Shown here: positions 60,106 to 64,000 of the stretch, piece after piece
Layout: each line of letters opens with the position of its first letter
Position numbering within the stretch: the first letter of the stretch is position 1
NCBI RefSeq assembly: GCF_001423885.1
Contig: NZ_LMPP01000001.1
Location: 969,543-1,033,542 of the forward strand
Length of the DNA stretch: 64,000 bases
Reading direction: 5' to 3'
Source: Rathayibacter sp. Leaf185
GTDB lineage: Bacteria > Actinomycetota > Actinomycetes > Actinomycetales > Microbacteriaceae
The notes under the pieces: model-generated
The model's database searches: none
What the model saw: the letters and a program-made list of their open reading frames with translations, nothing else
What the model was told of the DNA's origin: nothing
Made by a program: the position numbers and the translations under genes

Positions 60106-60497
60106 CTTCGCACCCGGGTGTTGTAGAGAACAATCACTGCAGTCCCTCTCATCCTCTCCAAGTCGGTCTGCCACAGTGCGACTCGGATGATCGAGACTGC
60201 ATCATATTGGTCGGTGGGGCTCGGCCGTCCAGTCCCACTGTGAGTTCTTCGCCGACGCGGCGGACGAGCTCGACAGCCCACCTCGATCCGCACGCGACCG
60301 GGCGTCGGGGTGGGCGGAGTGGAGCACGGTCGCGCTCCGAACCGTCCACCGCCACGGCCTCGACTGTGAAAACCATCTGACACTCGGGTTTTTGCGGCAC
60401 GCGTCTTGCCGGCCCCAGGAGGGGTGTGCATACTCGATCCCGAACAGCGATCGGTTTTCAGATCCTGTCTCGAGCTCAACGACGAGAGGAGTCGGCC
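60106..60497. other. Intergenic region of 392 bp with a candidate MFS promoter
   Basis: No gene is supported. TTGCCG (60406-60411) and CATACT (60429-60434), 17 bp apart, are a plausible promoter for the MFS gene; GAGGAG at 60486-60491 is its ribosome site. Confidence 0.4.
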
Positions 60498-61832
60498 GTG
60501 ACGACAGCGAGCGGATCCGCTGCGGGGATGCCCTCGGGCATGACGACATCGACGGCGACCGTGCGGCGGGACCGGCAATTTCCCGAACCGACCGAACCGG
60601 CGAAGAAGTCGTACGTCTTCTGGCTCCTCGCCGCGCAGCTGATCTTCTTCATCGCCCTCCTCGGCCCCGCCGTTGTCGGCATCGGCATCAAGATCCAGGC
60701 GCTGGTCGACACCGGCGAGATCGCGCAGAACGGCGCGACCGGCGCGGCCGCGGTGCTCGGCGGGTTCGGAGCCCTCTTCGCCACCCTCGCCAACGTCGTC
60801 TTCGGCCGCCTCTCCGACCGCACGACCAGCCGGCTCGGCCGTCGCCGCATCTGGATCGTCGCCGGCACGGTGATCATGACCGTCGCCTTCGCGATCATGG
60901 CCCTCGCCCCGACCCTGCTGGTCGCGACGATCGGCTGGTCGCTGGCCCAGCTCGGCGCGAACATGGCGCTGGCGCCGTTCATCGCCACGATCGCCGACCA
61001 GGTGCCGCGGTTCCAGCGCGGCAAGATCACCGCCGCCATCGGCATCGCGCAGAACGTCGGCATCCTCGGCGGCACCTACGTCGCCGAGGCGTTCGCCGAC
61101 CAGCTGCTCATCATGTTCGTGGGCCCGTCGGTCCTGGCGATCATCGTGATGGTCGTCTTCGCGGTCGTCCTGCCCGACCGCCGCCTGCCCGTCCGCCCGC
61201 CGCGCGCGACGCTCCGCGAGTGGGCCGAGACGTTCTGGGTGAGCCCCCGCAAGCACCCCGACTACGCGCTCGCCTGGTGGTCGCGCTTCCTGATCACCTT
61301 CGCGAGCTTCGGCTTCACCACGTTCCGCTTCTTCTACCTGCTCAATCACATCGAGGTCCCGGAGGGAGACATCCCGGGCGTCATCTCGACGAGCGTCCTG
61401 ATCTACACGATCGGGCTCGTCGGCGCGAGCTACTTCGCCGGCTGGCTCTCGGACCGGATCGGCCGCCGCAAGGTCTTCGTCTGGAGCTCGACCGCGCTCT
61501 TCGCCATCGGCACGTTCGCGCTGATCTTCGTGCAGGACGTCGGCACCTTCTACGTGCTCGAGGCGATCCTCGGCGTCGCCTACGGCATCTACGTCGGCGT
61601 CGACCTCGCGCTCGTCGTCGACGTGCTGCCCGATCCCGAGAACTCGGGCAAGGACCTCGGCGTCTTCAACATCGCCAACGCACTCCCGCAGACGATCGCC
61701 CCGCTGATCGGCGGCATCCTCGTCTACGTCAGCGACCCGACCGGCAACAACTACGGCCTGTGGTTCTCGGTCTGCGCGGTCGCGGCGATCGTGGGCGCCC
61801 TGGTCATCTTCCCCATCAAGAAAGTGCGGTGA
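60498..61832 (+). CDS. MFS transporter, probable sugar/glycoside permease
   Basis: A 444-residue 12-helix transporter; the first hydrophobic helix begins near residue 42 after a polar leader. 'GRLSDRTTSRLGRRRIWIVAG' is the A-motif loop after helix 2, and 'LSDRIGRRKVFVWSS' repeats it in the second half. The polar leader and 'VVDVLPDPENSGKDLGVFNIANALPQ' resemble sugar transporters of the MFS/GPH type. GTG 60498 follows GAGGAG at six bases, so this start is preferred to upstream ATG codons. Confidence 0.83.
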   Translation: MTTASGSAAGMPSGMTTSTATVRRDRQFPEPTEPAKKSYVFWLLAAQLIFFIALLGPAVVGIGIKIQALVDTGEIAQNGATGAAAVLGGFGALFATLANVVFGRLSDRTTSRLGRRRIWIVAGTVIMTVAFAIMALAPTLLVATIGWSLAQLGANMALAPFIATIADQVPRFQRGKITAAIGIAQNVGILGGTYVAEAFADQLLIMFVGPSVLAIIVMVVFAVVLPDRRLPVRPPRATLREWAETFWVSPRKHPDYALAWWSRFLITFASFGFTTFRFFYLLNHIEVPEGDIPGVISTSVLIYTIGLVGASYFAGWLSDRIGRRKVFVWSSTALFAIGTFALIFVQDVGTFYVLEAILGVAYGIYVGVDLALVVDVLPDPENSGKDLGVFNIANALPQTIAPLIGGILVYVSDPTGNNYGLWFSVCAVAAIVGALVIFPIKKVR

Positions 61833-61853
61833 GGCGGCCCGGCTTAGTGCCTC

Positions 61854-61916
61854 CCGCGAGATGCCACTTGGGTACACGTTTCACGGCGTGTCGCGTACCC
61901 AAGTGGCATCTCGCGG
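61854..61916. repeat. Perfect 22-bp palindrome, ATGCCACTTGGGTAC type
   Basis: Arms 61854-61875 and 61895-61916 are exact complements around 19 nt, with an inner ACACG/CGTGT pair. It lies between two rightward genes, so it may act as a terminator, but its size and lack of a U-tract match the other long palindromes. Confidence 0.8.
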
Positions 61917-61946
61917 TGGGGGTAGGGGCGCTGGGAGGATGAGCAC

Positions 61947-62417
61947 GTGGAGATCCTGCGCGCGTACCGGGTGTCGGACGGCGCCGCGACGCTCGAGATG
62001 TTCCTCGCCGCGGTGACCGAGACCGCCGCCGCCGACTACTCCCCCGAGCAGATCCGCGCGTGGGCGCGCGCCGACGACCGCGATGTCTCGGCCTGGCATG
62101 CCGCGATGCAGGCCCGCCGGGCCTTCGTGATCGAGAGCGGAGGCGCCGTGGCCGGCTTCTCGGACGTCGCCCCGTCGGGCTTCATCGACATGATGTTCGT
62201 CTCGCCGCGGTTCCTCCGCCGCGGAGTCGCGACGCGCCTCCTCGCGCACGCCGAATCGCTCGCCGTGCGCGACGGCGCCGCCGAGCTGTCGGCCGATGTG
62301 AGCATCACGGCCCGCCCGTTCTTCGAGAGCCGCGGATTCACGGTCGTCGCGGAGCAGCACCCCGTGCGCGCGGGCGTCGCGCTGACCAACTTCCGGATGC
62401 GCAAGCCACTGCGCTGA
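61947..62417 (+). CDS. GNAT-family N-acetyltransferase
   Basis: A 156-residue GNAT fold protein: 'MMFVSPRFLRRGVATRLLAHAE' is the acetyl-CoA-binding motif A, with 'ITARPFFESRGFTVV' as motif B. GTG 61947 is the start in frame. The substrate is unknown. It is convergent with arfB, 11 bp apart. Confidence 0.85.
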   Translation: MEILRAYRVSDGAATLEMFLAAVTETAAADYSPEQIRAWARADDRDVSAWHAAMQARRAFVIESGGAVAGFSDVAPSGFIDMMFVSPRFLRRGVATRLLAHAESLAVRDGAAELSADVSITARPFFESRGFTVVAEQHPVRAGVALTNFRMRKPLR

Positions 62418-62428
62418 CGGCGGCGCAC

Positions 62429-62851
62429 TCACTCGCCCGTCGGGCGCCTCCGCTGCTGTTTCGTCGCCGAGCGCTGCTGCTTGGCCGCGAGGTGGCGGCG
62501 GCCCGAGCCGCGCGTGGGCCGCGTCGGGCGGCGCGTAGCGGCCGGAGGCGCCAGCGCGGCGGCCACCAGATCGCGGAGCCGGTCGAGGGCGATCTCGCGG
62601 TTGCGCAGCTGCGAGCGCTCGCGCTGCACCGTCACCGTGATCGCACCCGCGACGAGGCGCTGCGCGAGGTGCTGGAGGATCCGCAGCCGCTGCTCGTCGC
62701 TGAGCGCCGTCGACTCCGCGACGTTCCACGTCAGCTGCACCCTGCTGTCCGAGGTGTTGACGTGCTGACCGCCCGGCCCGGAGGAGCGCGAGAACCTCCA
62801 CTGCAGCTCCGACGCGGGGACGACCAGGTCGGGCCGCACCTCGAGATCCAT
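62429..62851 (-). CDS. arfB: Alternative ribosome-rescue factor ArfB (YaeJ)
   Basis: A 140-residue release-factor-like peptidyl-tRNA hydrolase. The catalytic GGQ is at residues 27-29 ('SSGPGGQHVNTSDSRVQL'), and the C-terminus is the typical basic tail that enters the mRNA channel of stalled ribosomes ('RRHLAAKQQRSATKQQRRR'). ATG 62851 gives the family start 'MDLEVRPDL'; an upstream GTG would add 12 unrelated residues. Confidence 0.92.
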   Translation of the reverse strand: MDLEVRPDLVVPASELQWRFSRSSGPGGQHVNTSDSRVQLTWNVAESTALSDEQRLRILQHLAQRLVAGAITVTVQRERSQLRNREIALDRLRDLVAAALAPPAATRRPTRPTRGSGRRHLAAKQQRSATKQQRRRPTGE

Positions 62852-62870
62852 GCGGCCAGCGTGACACGAG

Positions 62871-63542
62871 TCAGACGGCGCGACCATCCCGGAGGGTGAG
62901 GACGCGGTCGGCGCGCTCGGCGAAGGCCGGGTCGTGGGTCGCGACGACGGCCGCGAGGCCGCCCGAGCGCACGGAGGCGACCAGCAGGTCGATCACGCGC
63001 GCCGCCGTGGCGCTGTCGAGCTGCGCCGTCGGCTCGTCGGCGATCAGCAGGCGCGGGCGGCCGACCAGCGCCCGGGCGATCGCCACCCGCTGCCGCTGCC
63101 CGCCCGAGAGCTGGTCGGGGCGCTGGTCGCCCTGCTCGTCCAGGGCGACCGCGGCGAGCGCCTCCGTCACCCGCTCGTCGCGCTCGGCGGGGTCGGTGCG
63201 GAGGAGGCGCAGCGGCAGCTCGACGTTCTCGCGCGCGGTGAGGTCCTCGAGCAGGGCGAAGTCCTGGAAGACGATGCCGAGCGCGCTCCGCCGCAGGTCG
63301 GCGAGCCTCCGCTCGTCGAGCCCGGTGACGTCGGCGCCGTCGATCAGCACCTGTCCGCTCGTCGGCCGGTCGACCGTGGCGAGCATCGACAGCAGCGTCG
63401 ACTTGCCCGCTCCGGAGGCGCCGCGCACCACCACGAGCTCGCCCGCGGAGACCGAGAGCGAGACGCCCGCGCAGCCGACGACCTCGCCCGCCGGCGTCGC
63501 GAAGACGCGGTGCAGGTCGACGGCGTCGAGCACGGCGGTCAC
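62871..63542 (-). CDS. ABC transporter ATPase, LolD/MacB type
   Basis: A 223-residue ABC ATPase: Walker A 'GASGAGKST', signature 'LSGGQRQRVAIARAL', Walker B 'LLIADEPTAQLDS', His 'ATHDPAF'. It matches the LolD/MacB class, which drives FtsX-like permeases exporting lipoproteins or drugs. GTG 63542 overlaps the upstream ATPase stop (GTGA). No permease is in view. Confidence 0.88.
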   Translation of the reverse strand: MTAVLDAVDLHRVFATPAGEVVGCAGVSLSVSAGELVVVRGASGAGKSTLLSMLATVDRPTSGQVLIDGADVTGLDERRLADLRRSALGIVFQDFALLEDLTARENVELPLRLLRTDPAERDERVTEALAAVALDEQGDQRPDQLSGGQRQRVAIARALVGRPRLLIADEPTAQLDSATAARVIDLLVASVRSGGLAAVVATHDPAFAERADRVLTLRDGRAV

Positions 63543-64000
63543 GAGTCGTCTCCGAGCGAGTGGCGGCCGCGGCGGCGCGGTGGGGGCGCGAGGGGCGCCT
63601 CCGGAGCAGGCACCGCGGCCACTCCCGACTCGACGCGGATGTGGTCCGGCTCGAGCCCGAGTCGCACCCGGTCGCGCAGCCCCAGCGCGCCCGTGAACTC
63701 CTCGGGCAGCTGCAGCCGGCCGAAGCGGTCGAGCACCGCGAACTCCTCGGCCGAGTGGCCCGCGCCCTCCTCGCTCACGCGCCGCAGCGTCTCGGTCGAG
63801 GTGCGCCCGTCGCGGATCCGCACGGTGCGGCTCACGTGCTCCGACACCCCCGCGTCGTGCGTGACGATCACCGTCGTCACGCCGCGCTCGCGGTTGATGC
63901 CGCGCAGCGCCTCCAGCACGTCGACCGTCGAGGCCTCGTCGAGCTCGCCCGTCGGCTCGTCGGTGAGCAGCACGTCGGGCTCGTTGACCAGCGCGACCGC
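63539..64000 (-). CDS. ABC transporter ATPase with AbrB-like C-terminal extension (3' part)
   Basis: The frame is open to base 64000, so only the last 153 codons are present. They include Walker B 'LLTDEPTGELDE' and the switch His 'IVTHDAG' of a LolD/MacB-type ATPase. After the ATPase, 'LDRFGRLQLPEEFTGALGLRDRVRLGLEPDHIRVE' reads as a swapped-hairpin AbrB-like domain, followed by a Pro/Ala/Arg tail. The extension may control expression or partner choice. It overlaps the next ATPase by 4 bp. Confidence 0.82.
   Translation of the reverse strand, partial: AVALVNEPDVLLTDEPTGELDEASTVDVLEALRGINRERGVTTVIVTHDAGVSEHVSRTVRIRDGRTSTETLRRVSEEGAGHSAEEFAVLDRFGRLQLPEEFTGALGLRDRVRLGLEPDHIRVESGVAAVPAPEAPLAPPPRRRGRHSLGDDS

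Noticed and set aside
59533-60126. Plus-strand frame of 197 codons opposite the hypothetical gene at 59365-60105
   Set aside because: The minus-strand translation reads as an ordinary alpha/beta protein and is longer; the plus-strand one has His/Arg-rich shadow composition. Some doubt remains.

Overview
The window is about 64 kb of high-GC actinobacterial DNA. Most genes run near 70-75% GC, GTG starts are common, and many neighbouring genes overlap by 4 bp (ATGA or GTGA). The gene content fits a member of the Microbacteriaceae, perhaps a plant- or soil-associated Rathayibacter-like organism: three complete LacI-type regulators, carbohydrate ABC importers of two architectures, GH43, GH42 and GH130 glycosidases, an acetyl-xylan-esterase-like hydrolase and a DUF222/HNH protein. 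The genus is an inference. I saw no rRNA, tRNA, IS element, prophage or CRISPR array.

Left part (1-16900): the 3' end of a peptide-type binding protein, an amidohydrolase and a GyrI-like protein. These are followed by a complete ytfQ-ytfR-ytfT-yjfF type furanose importer (2782-7578), a hicAB toxin-antitoxin pair, a secreted double-catalytic GH43 enzyme (8545-12861), a WxL-like secreted protein with its DUF916-type membrane-anchored partner, yefM-yoeB, and a lipoprotein of unknown role. The importer and the GH43 gene carry the same 14-bp operator (in opposite orientation) in their promoters, so they probably form one arabinose/xylose-polymer regulon.

Middle (16900-37900): an XRE/nucleotidyltransferase pair whose second gene is broken by an 8-bp tandem duplication; a COG2085 reductase; an acetyl-xylan-esterase-like hydrolase; an NtaA-type monooxygenase; OsmC; a SugE/Gdx exporter with its start codon inside a hairpin; an amino-acid permease; hxlBA (ribulose monophosphate enzymes) divergent from an odd ATPase-LuxR protein; an AraC/membrane-protein pair; a DUF222/HNH gene behind short tandem repeats; the stump of a LacI gene; a giant secreted Ig-repeat protein; an SDR flanked by two near-identical palindromes; an MFS exporter; DUF805; and a glyoxalase-like protein.

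Right part (36800-64000): an eight-gene leftward cluster (amidase, ribose-type ABC importer, LacI, aldo/keto reductase, GMC oxidoreductase, gluconate-dehydrogenase subunit-3-like protein) with a LacI-type operator in its promoter. Next is a lactose-type locus in which LacI and GH42 remain but the transporter has been deleted to a chimeric stump. Then come LtrA, a tightly coupled GT4 / unknown / GH130 / GT4 operon, a lower-GC island with an unknown gene, an MFS sugar transporter, GNAT, ArfB and two ABC ATPases (the last cut by the window edge).

The most unusual non-coding signal is a set of long intergenic palindromes. Several share a core (AGTTGTCGTACT) and show compensatory changes between arms. 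Several sit between divergent genes, where a terminator is not expected.
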